Shown here one piece after another: positions 9,613-18,354 of a stretch of 64,000 nucleotides of DNA (positions within the stretch are counted from its first letter, which is position 1; every line of letters starts with the position of its first letter). Position numbers and translations under genes: made by a program. The DNA is taken from positions 2,880,001-2,944,000 of the forward strand of contig NZ_CP136910.1 in assembly GCF_033100115.1 (NCBI RefSeq), in the 5' to 3' direction. The notes under the pieces are model-generated. The model did not search any database. It saw nothing but the letters and a program-made list of their open reading frames with translations, and had not been told where the DNA came from. Origin of the DNA: Anaerocolumna sp. AGMB13020. GTDB taxonomy: Bacteria > Bacillota > Clostridia > Lachnospirales > Lachnospiraceae.

Positions 9613-10929
9613 ATGAAAAAAAAGTTAATAAGCTGTCTTCTCTTGGCAGTACTTTTCTCACTGGCTGTATTTCCTGCAAATAAAGCACAGGCCAAGGTTC
9701 AGGAGTTCTCTGATATGTATATGGAATTATCCATGCCGGATGATACCATCGTATTGACACAGGACACTCCCGATACGGACGAGCAGTGGGTTACAGCAGG
9801 TATATCTGATGTAAAGTCTGAAAAAGAGACAATGAAAAAAATGGGCGTGAAAGTCCTGTTATTTGATCCGGAAACAAAAGCTCTGGTAAGGCTATTGCAG
9901 AAGCAATCCACCCAGACAAGCAATATTTTCAATCTAAGCCTTCTTTCTGACGAGAAGAAAACAGAGTTCTTTAACGGGTTGGTGGACTCAGAGGATGAGA
10001 ACACAAAGGCAGCCATCGAAGAGATATCCCATCCAGACGCAGTCTTCTTCCGTTATAACATTGAGATTACCAAAGACGGAAATACCATGACTGAGCTGAT
10101 CTATGGCACTATTGTAAACGGATATACCATATCCTATGATATCTTTCAGAATACCAAAACAGTCCCCATAGACGAAACCTTTGTGAAGGAACTCGTTGCC
10201 GGAACTCATTTTACTGAATTCCTGGACAAGGCAGAAGTGGACAAGGAAATGAAAAATTCCCTTATAAGGCTTCTAGTGGAATTTGCTTTATTAATTGCCG
10301 TAATTATAGTATGGATAACATTACGCAAGAAACGTAATCAAAAGCAAAAGCTCAAAAAAGATGACAAAGCAGATGCCTTAACCAGATTCTATACTGCCAA
10401 GAAAAAGAAAGACGAAGAGAATATCAGGGATGAGATCAGGTATGTAAACCGTACCAAATACTCAGAAGAAGTTATGAAAGACTTCTGCTACTACAACCGC
10501 TTCTTAAAACGAATCAGAATGTGGATTTTAACCGCTTTATTATTCCTTCTGGTATTGTACGTCCTTTATACCTCTTCCATTGGAATACTGGGTGTGATTA
10601 TTGCCGCAGTCCTTATGTTTGTATTTGTTTATTATCAGGGCATCAGTGTGGAGAAGCTTGTAGTCAGGATGATGAAAGGTTTTGACAAGAGTAAGGGAAT
10701 GGAAGCAATCTTTACCTTTTATGATGATTATTTCACCTTATCCGGTATTCAGTATATATCCACCTATCCATATCTACAGGTGACGGAAGTAAAACAGCAT
10801 AAAGATTTTATCTATATTTATACCGGCCCTGATAAAGCCTTCTACTTGAGAAAAGATGGCTTTGAAGGAGAATATGAAGCTTTCCTCACTTTCCTGGAAA
10901 ACGGCATTAAGATCGCTAAGAGTCAGTAG
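9613..10929 (+). CDS. secreted-domain membrane protein with C-terminal YcxB-like domain
   Basis: 438 residues from ATG 9613, seven bases after AGGAGA; an upstream in-frame start at 9568 lacks a ribosome site. Signal peptide MKKKLISCLLLAVLFSLAVF with an AQA cleavage site, then an extracellular domain of about 195 residues. A membrane helix lies at about 224-242, followed by a Lys-rich cytoplasmic segment, a pair of helices at about 300-342, and a YcxB-like domain at about 350-435 (FYDDYFTLSGIQ, YLQVTEVKQHKDFIYIYTG). YcxB domains are usually small two-helix proteins of unknown role; here one is joined to an exported domain. Confidence 0.75.
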   Translation: MKKKLISCLLLAVLFSLAVFPANKAQAKVQEFSDMYMELSMPDDTIVLTQDTPDTDEQWVTAGISDVKSEKETMKKMGVKVLLFDPETKALVRLLQKQSTQTSNIFNLSLLSDEKKTEFFNGLVDSEDENTKAAIEEISHPDAVFFRYNIEITKDGNTMTELIYGTIVNGYTISYDIFQNTKTVPIDETFVKELVAGTHFTEFLDKAEVDKEMKNSLIRLLVEFALLIAVIIVWITLRKKRNQKQKLKKDDKADALTRFYTAKKKKDEENIRDEIRYVNRTKYSEEVMKDFCYYNRFLKRIRMWILTALLFLLVLYVLYTSSIGILGVIIAAVLMFVFVYYQGISVEKLVVRMMKGFDKSKGMEAIFTFYDDYFTLSGIQYISTYPYLQVTEVKQHKDFIYIYTGPDKAFYLRKDGFEGEYEAFLTFLENGIKIAKSQ

Positions 10930-10962
10930 ATTTCCCTACTATCGTAACAGAGCCATAAAAAT

Positions 10963-11014
10963 AAGCCCCCTGAATTCCTGCAGTTAGACCAGCCGGAAAA
11001 CAGAGGGCTTTTTT
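10963..11014. terminator. bidirectional terminator between convergent genes
   Basis: AAGCCCCCTG (10963-10972) pairs with CAGAGGGCTT (11001-11010) with one mismatch, followed on the plus strand by TTTT. It ends the YcxB-like gene and sits at the end of the convergent minus-strand gene. Confidence 0.75.
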
Positions 11015-11450
11015 AGAAACTCTTATTATTCTGATAAGTAATATAGCTGTGTGCTGCACCGAATATACTGCCGGTAAGCAAAACAATCCAGTTGCCTTGT
11101 AAGGCTCCTGCAAAAAGAAAAAGCATACAGGGTATTATTGCAAGAAACATGGCAGGTAACAGTTTACTGTTTTTTAAATATACACCCCAGAACAGCCAGT
11201 ACATAAGAACCAATATAACTGTGCCTATCAGCCAGAAAGCAAATTTTTCACTAGAAGAGAATCCCAGCTTATTAATTCCTGCAGGTACTACCATAAAAAA
11301 CATGGTCCCATATCGTCCTATCTGCTCTATCAAAAGTATTATTTTAGGAATGCTCTCATTCTGTTGTGTTTTTATTCTACCGGCAAATAGGATATTCGGT
11401 ATAAGAATTAATGCCAGCATACATAGGTTAAACCAATTTATCCAGTTCAT
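11013..11450 (-). CDS. small integral membrane protein, unknown
   Basis: 145 residues with four predicted helices (about 5-22, 44-60, 70-90 and 98-135). ATG is about nine bases after GAGAAGG. No motif recognised. The positive-inside pattern suggests the N-terminus faces out. It is the only gene of its unit. Confidence 0.65.
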   Translation of the reverse strand: MNWINWFNLCMLALILIPNILFAGRIKTQQNESIPKIILLIEQIGRYGTMFFMVVPAGINKLGFSSSEKFAFWLIGTVILVLMYWLFWGVYLKNSKLLPAMFLAIIPCMLFLFAGALQGNWIVLLTGSIFGAAHSYITYQNNKSF

Positions 11451-11580
11451 AGGTAGTATCCTTCTCTCATAGTTTTTCCACGTTATTCATTTACAGAGTT
11501 CCAAGTACTATTGTAAAAGGTACCTGCCGGATTGGGTCGTCCACTTTAGGAAGTCAATTACTGAGGTGAATAGGTGTGTT

Positions 11581-11973
11581 TTACCTAGCTATACGTCTGG
11601 GTTTGCAAATGTTGCATAACCTTCCGCTTTTTATTTTAGCACCACATTTTTCGCAGGTAAACCAAGCATGTACGGAATCATCAGAGAACTCCAGTCTTTC
11701 TTCCCTCACCCAGTCCAGTAATTTTGTAGGTATAACATCATTCGCCTCCGCTATCTGTACTATAGTAGCTTTCGGATGGGCAATAATATAATCCTTGACC
11801 TGCTCATACTTCTCTTCCTCTTCTTTTACCATGGGACGCAGGATGGAAGAGGATTCTTTTTTCTCTGGATCTTCTTTTTCTTTCTCAATAGCTTTTGAGC
11901 AGTTTGGGCAGATCTCCGGGCCATAAATATAATTAAATAATTTCTTACAGTTTTTACACACTTTTACTTCCAT
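11581..11973 (-). CDS. YvyF-type flagellar operon protein (zinc ribbon)
   Basis: 130 residues from ATG 11973, six bases after AGGAGAA; an upstream in-frame ATG has no site. An N-terminal zinc ribbon CKNC...CPNC, a charged linker, a helical DNA-binding-like middle (ATIVQIAEANDVIPTKLLDW) and a C-terminal ribbon CEKCGAKIKSGRLCNIC. This is the layout of the YvyF/TIGR03826 group, found beside flgM in many Bacilli and Clostridia. Here no flagellar gene is next to it, so the name describes similarity only. Confidence 0.75.
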   Translation of the reverse strand: MEVKVCKNCKKLFNYIYGPEICPNCSKAIEKEKEDPEKKESSSILRPMVKEEEEKYEQVKDYIIAHPKATIVQIAEANDVIPTKLLDWVREERLEFSDDSVHAWFTCEKCGAKIKSGRLCNICKPRRIAR

Positions 11974-12356
11974 ATTGATTTCTCCTATAAAATACAAGGA
12001 ACGGTATCAGATATCTGATCCTGTTCCTTAAACCAGTCTATATTTTCAAATTTTTCCAAAGAAATACGGCTTTCCTATAATTATTGCTGCTATCCGTTTA
12101 ATAAGAAACTCCATGATCCTCTTTATGGGTTCATTATAGCATAGATAATTATATTTTAATATAAGAGATGGCGTATTTTATTTTTCGCTGCTAATTCTTG
12201 CTGCCCTATACCTTTTTCTTTCCGCAGTTCTGCTATTATAAGCTTAACCGTTGCCATAAAAACCCTCCTGATTAACTTTATAAACTAACAATAGCATTAA
12301 TAGGCCTCCACACCATAACGCAGTAAGGGAATAATTTCGCCTTTTTGTTGAGTGCC
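11974..12356. other. intergenic region holding a truncated XRE reading frame
   Basis: 383 bases. The only coding-like content is the 33-codon helix-turn-helix remnant at 12156-12257. The rest is A+T rich without clear structure. Confidence 0.6.
12156..12257 (-). pseudogene. truncated XRE-family helix-turn-helix remnant
   Basis: 33 codons, starting MATVKLIIAELRKEKGIGQQ, match the first two helices of XRE repressors (KLIIAELRKEKG, then QQELA) and then stop before the recognition helix. The ATG has a strong AGGAGGG site five bases upstream, so it is probably still translated. A complete XRE domain needs about 55-60 residues. Too short for standard gene callers. Confidence 0.6.
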
Positions 12357-12890
12357 TTATAAAAGTGTAGCTTTAATGCTTTTTTTATGACTGTTAAGGA
12401 AATCTCTTATATCGTTATTACTTCTTAATAGGATCACTTTGCCTTTGTATGCAGACAATCTAAGCTTTAATCCGTCTCTTCCTATTTCATATTCCTTAGA
12501 CCATTTAAACATACTCTTAAGCATTTGAACACTTGGTGCATAACTGCATTTCTCAATTCCTATCCTTTGCTTTATCCATCGTTTCATAATTCTATAATTT
12601 CTTACGCGAGGGGGCAGCTCTATCAGAACAATAGAATCTGCTGCTTGAAAGGCCTTCTCAAAGCACGTCCTGCCCGTATCCTCTATTAACCAATCCCTTT
12701 GATGTATAATTGTATTAAATAACCTGTCTCTTTCATCGACTTGTCTTTTTCGATTCCCCCAAGCATTGGATTGATCAGGAATATGAACTACTTCATCAAG
12801 AGAGGTGTATGGAATTCCCGTTAATCCTGATAACTCTCTTGCAAGCGTAGTTTTCCCACTTGCCACTGCACCAACAATATACATTTTCAT
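12357..12890 (-). CDS. P-loop nucleotide kinase-like protein (FlaR/adenylate kinase-like)
   Basis: 177 residues. Walker A is GAVASGKTT at residues 7-15, followed by a kinase-like acceptor segment (IPYTSLDEVVHIP) and a LID-like stretch RNYRIMKRWIKQR. This resembles the family annotated as topology modulation protein or FlaR-like, small AAA-type kinases without proven substrate. Start ATG has GAAGGG upstream at long spacing. Monocistronic. Confidence 0.75.
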   Translation of the reverse strand: MKMYIVGAVASGKTTLARELSGLTGIPYTSLDEVVHIPDQSNAWGNRKRQVDERDRLFNTIIHQRDWLIEDTGRTCFEKAFQAADSIVLIELPPRVRNYRIMKRWIKQRIGIEKCSYAPSVQMLKSMFKWSKEYEIGRDGLKLRLSAYKGKVILLRSNNDIRDFLNSHKKSIKATLL

Positions 12891-13212
12891 ATGCTTCCCA
12901 ACCCTTCTTTATACGGTTTAAATATGCTCATATAAAAATAGCTTCTATTCTTTCCCTTACCTAAGATAGCTTTAGCGGAAAAGATGAAGATGCTTTAATT
13001 ATACTAACACAACATTATATTACTTGCTATTATTCATAACAAAAACTTTATATAGATTACAATTTGCCGACCACGTACATTAAAATGGCTCAAAACTCAG
13101 TGTTAGGGCAGGATTCATAGAATCTTCTCCACCATTTGACATTGCGCCACGAAAACAACAACTTAAAAAAAGACTATAACAGAAGTTATTTCTCTGTTAT
13201 AGTCAGCTCGTT
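12891..13212. other. intergenic region, no complete gene
   Basis: 322 bases. It holds the terminator of the anti-sigma gene (13165-13204). On the minus strand around 13082-13145 there is an open stretch of about 20 codons with protein-like content (WRNVKWWRRFYES) ending in a stop. It may be a transposase fragment, but I cannot assign it. Confidence 0.4.
13165..13204 (-). terminator. terminator of the sigma/anti-sigma operon
   Basis: Perfect 11-bp stem GACTATAACAG (13172-13182) with 13194-13204, followed on the minus strand by seven T. It begins nine bases after the stop codon. Confidence 0.9.
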
Positions 13213-14235
13213 TTATTTAATAATTAGTTCGTTTTTCTTTTCACCAAATAAAATTGATTGAATCTGTTCTATATCAATAGCATCTGAAAACTTCCCTATT
13301 GCTATATAATCGCCACTTTCATCAGCAAATCCTTCACTCATTAAGCCAGCTATTTGTGGTATTATAGTACCAGCTTCATACTTTATACCTGATATTATGA
13401 GAGGATAGGTAATATCGAGTTCATTAAGATCTATATTATTCAATCTTTGCAGCTCCCTGACATCCTGACCACTGCAGATAAGTGTATAGGATAATGGAGA
13501 TATTTTTAGGCTGCGAACTAAAACATTACACCCATCTATTGAGACATTTTTATTCAAATTTATTGTAATAGAATCTTTTACCTTCAAATTAATATTAAAA
13601 TTCCACTGTCCTCTGGCAAGATCTACTACCGCTCCTCCTTTATCTGTTGTTTCCTGTAATGCATTGAAATTACAGTTTAATATCGCATCACTAAAATTGT
13701 ATGACGTATCTTTCTGTATCCATATTTCATATTCTCTACTATTACTTACTTTTGGCTCTGTAAATTTATCAACAAATCCGGAACTAATACTTGTATAAAA
13801 GTCAGAGCTGTCATTTACCTTCATATCATAACTCAGTAAATTATTTTCTGACAATTCTATATTATCCGTCGTTATATTAAATAATAGATAAATCATATTT
13901 TCATCCTGTATTGTCTGTTTTAGGGTTACTGTAATAGAATTATCCATAACAGACTGTATATCCTGCCTTGAATAACCTTCTTCTGAAAGATTGTGCTGCA
14001 TCTTCTCATCCGCATTGAAATGATCAACTGCCCTGTCATTCCATTTGATTGCTGCAAATACTGTTACGGAACTCAGTAGAAATATTGCAAGTGCGAAAAC
14101 CGGTATTAATCTTCTACTTGTTAATCTATGATAGCTTCCATCCTCCGGTAATGATTGAATCACTTCACATATTTTCTGATGAAAATGTTCTGTTTCTTTT
14201 GGCATGGCATTTTTCCAATCGATATCATCACTCAT
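13213..14235 (-). CDS. DUF4179 anti-sigma factor-like membrane protein
   Basis: 340 residues. A short cytoplasmic N-terminus (about 1-43) precedes one membrane helix (RLIPVFALAIFLLSSVTVFA, about 44-62) and an extracellular domain with DUF4179 features (KWNDRAVDHFNADEKMQHNL). The site GAGGAG seven bases before ATG lies inside the end of the sigma gene, four bases upstream, so the two are coupled. DUF4179 proteins are usually partners of ECF sigma factors, holding them at the membrane until an outside signal. The signal is not known. Confidence 0.85.
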   Translation of the reverse strand: MSDDIDWKNAMPKETEHFHQKICEVIQSLPEDGSYHRLTSRRLIPVFALAIFLLSSVTVFAAIKWNDRAVDHFNADEKMQHNLSEEGYSRQDIQSVMDNSITVTLKQTIQDENMIYLLFNITTDNIELSENNLLSYDMKVNDSSDFYTSISSGFVDKFTEPKVSNSREYEIWIQKDTSYNFSDAILNCNFNALQETTDKGGAVVDLARGQWNFNINLKVKDSITINLNKNVSIDGCNVLVRSLKISPLSYTLICSGQDVRELQRLNNIDLNELDITYPLIISGIKYEAGTIIPQIAGLMSEGFADESGDYIAIGKFSDAIDIEQIQSILFGEKKNELIIK

Positions 14236-14239
14236 ATTA

Positions 14240-14707
14240 TTACTCCTCTTCTTCCAATAATTTTTTAATTTGATTTCGCCCTTTAGAAAGTCTGCTTTTA
14301 ACAGTTCCTGACGGTATTCTTAATATCTTTGCAGTTTCGTTTATAGAGTAGCCTTCAATATAACAAAGAATAATAGGTAACCTATGTTTGATATCCAGCC
14401 TCTTAATTATGTTGTAAAGCTCCTGATGCTTTATTTGTTCTGTCGATTTGTCCGACATATAGTCTTCATAAGATACCTCCTGTCTTCGTGATCGTAAAAG
14501 CTGATAACATTCATTGATCAAAATTCGAGTCAACCATGTCTTAAAATAATTCACTTCTCTAAGTGAATTTCTTTTTACAAAGGCTTTTAAAATTGCACTT
14601 TGTACAACATCTTCACAATCCGCTTCGTTCATCAGAATTCCTTTTGAAACATGATACAAACTTGATTCTATTTCAAGAATCCTTGTTGAAAACTCTTCTT
14701 TTTCCAT
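14240..14707 (-). CDS. ECF-type RNA polymerase sigma-70 factor
   Basis: 155 residues. Region 2 spans about 12-75 (LYHVSKGILMNEADCEDVVQ, then FKTWLTRILINECYQLLR) and region 4 about 100-150 with a helix-turn-helix (YSINETAKILRIPSGTVKSR). No region 1 or 3, as in ECF factors of the SigV/SigW type. Followed within four bases by the DUF4179 gene, its likely membrane anti-sigma. An autoregulated promoter is expected upstream of 14707 but I could not define its boxes. Confidence 0.9.
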   Translation of the reverse strand: MEKEEFSTRILEIESSLYHVSKGILMNEADCEDVVQSAILKAFVKRNSLREVNYFKTWLTRILINECYQLLRSRRQEVSYEDYMSDKSTEQIKHQELYNIIKRLDIKHRLPIILCYIEGYSINETAKILRIPSGTVKSRLSKGRNQIKKLLEEEE

Positions 14708-14835
14708 ATGTGATACCTTTCAGATAATTTGCAGCTGCTTTTTGTACTGTACAATGATTAGATGAATTACAACCGCATGTGGTTCATTCAATTTGAGGTT
14801 TTTTATATTTATGTATACTTCTAAATAAAAGCAAT

Positions 14836-14888
14836 ATAAAATGGACTCACCATTTGTTAACTAAAAACCGTCGGTGAGTCCATTTTAT
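14836..14888 (-). terminator. perfect 16-bp hairpin after recR
   Basis: Arms 14836-14851 and 14873-14888 are exact inverse copies (ATAAAATGGACTCACC). The T-rich outer half gives a U tract on either strand. It lies 72 bases after the recR stop and upstream of the ECF gene, so it insulates the two. Confidence 0.85.
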
Positions 14889-14960
14889 GAATAAGTTGTT
14901 TATTGTTTGATAAATAAAGAAAATTTATTTTCTAAAATGTTCTATGTTTTCCTATTCCTT

Positions 14961-15557
14961 CTACAACTCCACTCTTCCTTCTAATGCTCTAAGCAGAGTT
15001 ACTTCATCAATATACTCTAAATCTCCCCCCACCGGTACACCGCTTGCAATACGGCTTACCTTAATTCCCGAGGGTTTGATCAGTTTACTGATATACATTG
15101 CTGTTGTCTCACCTTCCAGGCTGGAATTGGTGGCTATGATAACTTCTTTGATTTCTCCTTCAAGCCTTACGATCAATTCCTTCAGTTTAATCTCATCTGG
15201 TCCGATACCAAGCATGGGTGAGATGGCCCCATGAAGCACATGATAAACCCCTTCATATCGTCCGGTTTTTTCATAAGCTGCTAAGTCTCGGGGGTTCTCA
15301 ACCACCATTATCGTGTGATGATCCCTTTTATCACTGGCACAAATGGGGCAGAACTCATTATCCGTTAAGGTATAACATTCTTTGCAATACCTTACATTCG
15401 CTTTTGCTGAGGTAATTGCCTGTGACAGATTGTTTACCTGATCCTGGGGCATATTGATTATATAAAAAGCAAGTCTTTGGGCAGTTTTGGCACCAATACC
15501 CGGAAGTCTTGATAATTCCTCAATCAGCTTGCTGATTTGACTGCTGTAATAGTTCAT
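14961..15557 (-). CDS. recR: recombination mediator RecR
   Basis: 198 residues, the usual length. Helix-hairpin-helix at the start ([19 protein letters not shown]), a four-Cys zinc finger [16 protein letters not shown] at about 57-72, and a Toprim domain ([20 protein letters not shown], then [11 protein letters not shown]). It acts with RecF and RecO to load RecA at single-strand gaps. In most Firmicutes recR directly follows dnaX and ybaB; here those genes lie on the same strand and in the same order but about 7.5 kb upstream, with other genes between. Confidence 0.97.
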   Translation of the reverse strand: MNYYSSQISKLIEELSRLPGIGAKTAQRLAFYIINMPQDQVNNLSQAITSAKANVRYCKECYTLTDNEFCPICASDKRDHHTIMVVENPRDLAAYEKTGRYEGVYHVLHGAISPMLGIGPDEIKLKELIVRLEGEIKEVIIATNSSLEGETTAMYISKLIKPSGIKVSRIASGVPVGGDLEYIDEVTLLRALEGRVEL

Positions 15558-15704
15558 AAATCCTCTTTCTCTTAACTTTAAGCTTGATTTGTTTTGGTCT
15601 TGCGACAGTCTCTTTTCTAATCATACTTTATTACATTTCGGTTTTCAAGTTTAACTTCTGTTGCGGACTAAGAACTTGTATTACCAGCTAAGAAAATCCA
15701 TGCA

Positions 15705-16985
15705 CTATTTGCGTATGGATATGCGGTAACCCAGGTTTATAAATATATTATAGATCAAGTGAGTCTTTGAGACTTTCATACGTTTAATAAAAGAGGGCAG
15801 GGAGTAAAAATCACGGCGAAATTCCATATAGCCTTTATATAGTTGGTCGGCAGTCATATGTTTTGGCTTATATGCTACTTTGGTTTTTCCGTTATACCAG
15901 CTCCAGTCTTCCGTTAGCAGTCTGCCCTCTCTTTGCAGGTCGTCATAAACCGGTGTACCTGGTAAGGGAGTCAGAATACTAACCGTTGCTCCATCTACCC
16001 CTAATTTTTCACATGCCTTTAAGGTGTTCTCAAATATATTCACATCATCGCTGTCAAAGCCAAAGATGATTCCAGCCTGAATCATTATGCCGTATTCATG
16101 TAGCTTATGAATGGTCTTTTCATAATCCTCTATTCGATTTATTTTCTTCCCTGCTTCCTCCAGTGATTTCGTACTAAAGGACTCAAGTCCAACAAAAAAG
16201 TAAAGACAACCTGCGGCTCTTGCCGCAGCCAGCAGTTCTTCGTTTCCGCAATCGGCCATAGTTACCTGTGCAGCCCATTTTTTACGCAAAGGTGCTAGTT
16301 GCCTCATAAGTTCCAGTGCATATTTTGAATCGGCAAAAAAGTTATCATCCCAGAACACAAAATGCCGGGATTTTATAGCCTTAATTTCATCTATTACTTC
16401 CTTAATCGGACGAGTTCGAAAACAATCGTGATAAATCTGTTTTAAGTTGCAATAACGGCAGTGATAGGGGCATCCTCTTGTGGCAAAAACCGCTCCTTTC
16501 ATAAGGGCTGTTCTCTTATGCAGCAAATCCCATCTTGGTTTAGGCATATTTACAAGAATCGGTGCAGCTTCTGATTTATATTGCTGCTTATGCTCTCCCT
16601 TATAAAAATCTTCTAAAAATCTGGGCCATATCTCTTCCCCTTCCCCTATAAGCACCGTATCGCAGTGCTTAGTGGCTTCCTCCGGCAGTAAAGTCGCATG
16701 TGGTCCGCCAAATACCACGGCTGAACCTTTTTTACGAAATGCCTTGCTTATTTCATAGCAGTGGGGTGCATTAGCCGTATTCACGGTTATTGCTACCAGC
16801 TCAAAATGTCTTTTATAGGGTATTTTTTGATTATATTCATCTATCAAGGTGATTTCGTAATATTCTTCGTTAATAAAGGAAGCCAGGTACGGCATTGTTA
16901 TCTGTGAGAAATTATTTAACTGCCTCTTTCGAAAACGATGAATTTCCTCGTTTTCTGGTTGTATCAACAGAATCTTTTTTTTCAT
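15705..16985 (-). CDS. B12-binding domain radical SAM protein
   Basis: 426 residues. An N-terminal cobalamin-binding fold (about 1-135; FELVAITVNTANAPHCYEIS, VVFGGPHATLLPEEA) is followed by the radical SAM core with the cluster motif CPYHCRYC at about 175-182. A C-terminal helical extension ends the chain. This arrangement is the class B methyltransferase/BchE-like group. Substrate unknown; no biosynthetic partner adjoins it. ATG follows AGAGGTATATC. It lies in the block that separates recR from ybaB. Confidence 0.88.
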   Translation of the reverse strand: MKKKILLIQPENEEIHRFRKRQLNNFSQITMPYLASFINEEYYEITLIDEYNQKIPYKRHFELVAITVNTANAPHCYEISKAFRKKGSAVVFGGPHATLLPEEATKHCDTVLIGEGEEIWPRFLEDFYKGEHKQQYKSEAAPILVNMPKPRWDLLHKRTALMKGAVFATRGCPYHCRYCNLKQIYHDCFRTRPIKEVIDEIKAIKSRHFVFWDDNFFADSKYALELMRQLAPLRKKWAAQVTMADCGNEELLAAARAAGCLYFFVGLESFSTKSLEEAGKKINRIEDYEKTIHKLHEYGIMIQAGIIFGFDSDDVNIFENTLKACEKLGVDGATVSILTPLPGTPVYDDLQREGRLLTEDWSWYNGKTKVAYKPKHMTADQLYKGYMEFRRDFYSLPSFIKRMKVSKTHLIYNIFINLGYRISIRK

Positions 16986-17496
16986 GATATACCTCTAACG
17001 TTTTAATATTTTTTTCTACTTGAGAATTAGCGGTGTATTAACCAGGAGATGTATTTATCATTGATTTATTATCTTGAGGTACCTCGAATGGCTTCGATGT
17101 GCCTCGACATAAGACTTCAATGTAATAGCATACACATTATACATCAATATATATTTATTGTAAATCAATATATAAATATTGTTGTTCTCACTATACTAAA
17201 GCTAGGTACTAAAGCAGGTAGGTTAATAGTAAAGCTAGATGCCACTTTGTAAAATGAGATGCAATGTTTGTAAACAACAACTGAATATTTGTAAACGAAA
17301 CGCCACTTTTGTATTCTAAATGCAGGTTTTGTACTCATGAAGCCACTTTTGTAACCCAAATGCAGTTTAATTTTTATCATTTATTGAAGTATTATAATAA
17401 AAATAAGCATGCCAAAGGGAGGTCGACTCCCTCTCGATTTTTTGTAATCGGAGAATCCACCCCTATATTCCTTAGACAGATGAACGGTTGGCAGTA
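16986..17496. other. intergenic region with IS-end-like repeats
   Basis: 511 bases. 17036-17230 is very A+T rich with a GAGGTACCTC palindrome near 17075. 17236-17356 carries degenerate 20-bp repeats (separate entry). Near 17411 a short hairpin (AGGGAG with CTCCCT) is followed by a T run on the plus strand. No gene is supported. Confidence 0.6.
17236..17356. repeat. six degenerate 20-bp direct repeats, IS21-type end likely
   Basis: Units end at 17255, 17275, 17296, 17316, 17336 and 17356; examples are GAGATGCAATGTTTGTAAAC and ATGAAGCCACTTTTGTAACC. The shared core is GCCACTTTTGTAANC, with a seventh partial unit after it. Rows of such transposase-binding sites occur at the ends of IS21-family elements. 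No istA or istB is present, so this would be an orphan end. Confidence 0.6.
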
Positions 17497-17783
17497 TTAT
17501 TTTTTGAGAAGAGCTGGTTTTAACATGATGTCACTGGCAGTAACCGGTGAACATCCAAGTTTATGTAAAACATCTTCTCCGTGATAAAAGCTGAAGGTTT
17601 CGTATGGACTACGATTATAGAGCTTTTTTCTTTTGTAAGAATTGATGTGATTCATCATTAAACTGATGTTATCCTGTGTCAGATTGTTAAAACTTGTACC
17701 TTTAGGGAGAACCCTTCGTATCATTTCATGATTTACTTCAATAGCTCCTTTTTGATATGGGCTGCCTGCATCACAGTAAAAAA
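17497..17783 (-). pseudogene. IS30 family transposase, 3' fragment
   Basis: About 95 codons of the C-terminal end of an IS30-type transposase: CDAGSPYQKGAIEVNHEMIR runs into PKGTSFNNLTQ, MMNHINSYKRKKL and NRSPYETFSFYHG, then a stop. This is the end of the DDE domain. Upstream the frame meets TGA at 17785-17787, so the first two thirds are missing. No inverted repeats were identified. Confidence 0.85.
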
Positions 17784-17926
17784 CTCATGTTCTTAGACCA
17801 GTAAATCTTACAGAACCGTATTCGATAACTTTCGGATTGGAAAACTCAATCGTTACCTACGGAGTAGATTGGCAGATAAAAGAGGGCGACCTGACAAATA
17901 ATGTGAACTATACTACATTAGGATAG
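17783..17926 (+). pseudogene. C-terminal remnant of an unidentified protein
   Basis: 47 codons open on the plus strand without start, ending in TAG: TEPYSITFGLENSIVTYGVD then WQIKEGDLTNN. The alternating pattern suggests a beta-rich extracellular protein. It begins exactly where the IS30 fragment ends, and a terminator follows 32 bases later, so it looks like the tail of a gene cut by insertion or deletion. Family not recognised. Confidence 0.5.
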
Positions 17927-17957
17927 TAACTGGAAAATTGTAAAATAAATTTTTAGG

Positions 17958-17984
17958 TGGTAGCGTTTTTTACGCTACCATTTT
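17958..17984 (+). terminator. terminator after the C-terminal remnant
   Basis: Perfect 8-bp stem TGGTAGCG (17958-17965) with CGCTACCA (17973-17980) followed by TTTT. It precedes the promoter of the sdpR-like gene by 13 bases. Confidence 0.75.
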
Positions 17985-17992
17985 GAAATATA

Positions 17993-18021
17993 TTGACATC
18001 TATTAAAGACAGACATATAAT
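17993..18021 (+). promoter_or_regulatory. consensus sigma-A promoter of the sdpR-sdpI cassette
   Basis: TTGACA (17993-17998) and TATAAT (18016-18021) with a 17-base spacer: both boxes match consensus exactly. It is 49 bases upstream of the regulator start, where an autorepressor could block it. Confidence 0.9.
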
Positions 18022-18069
18022 AAAAAAAGATCATTTAGAAAAAATTCAAAATGAAAATGTGGTGACAGA

Positions 18070-18354
18070 ATGAGCCTACCAAACGTATTTAAAGCATTAA
18101 GCGACCCTATTCGCAGAGATATATTGATGATGTTGAAAAAAAAGGGAGAAATGTCGGCTGGCGATATTGCTTCAGAATTTGAGTTATCCAATGCTACTAT
18201 TTCATATCATTTATCCCTATTAAAAAAAGCTGATTTACTATTTGAAAACAGACAGCAAAAATACATCTATTATAAAATTAATGTGTCTGTATTTGAAGAT
18301 ATTGTTCTCTGGTGTATGCAGTTCAACGAAGGAGTTGGTAAGAATGATGAATAA
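18070..18354 (+). CDS. ArsR-family autorepressor (SdpR-like)
   Basis: 94 residues, a winged helix: FKALSDPIRRDILMMLKKKG, then the recognition region SAGDIASEFELSNATISYHL and the wing LLFENRQQKYIYYKIN. It has no metal-binding Cys pair of the ArsR/SmtB type. SdpR proteins repress their own operon and are released when a membrane immunity protein SdpI captures them. The next gene is SdpI-like, which fits. GGTGA precedes the ATG. Confidence 0.85.
   Translation: MSLPNVFKALSDPIRRDILMMLKKKGEMSAGDIASEFELSNATISYHLSLLKKADLLFENRQQKYIYYKINVSVFEDIVLWCMQFNEGVGKNDE

Noticed and set aside
13082..13145. Small minus-strand peptide (WRNVKWWRRFYES)
   Set aside because: Protein-like but only about 20 codons, no clear start or family; left as a note in the intergenic entry.
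17236..17356. CRISPR or iteron array
   Set aside because: No spacers and no replication gene nearby; the degenerate 20-bp period fits IS end repeats better.
18242..18343. Extended N-terminus for the SdpI-like protein
   Set aside because: The extension lies inside the regulator gene in another frame. ATG 18344 has AAGGAG upstream and begins the first membrane helix correctly.
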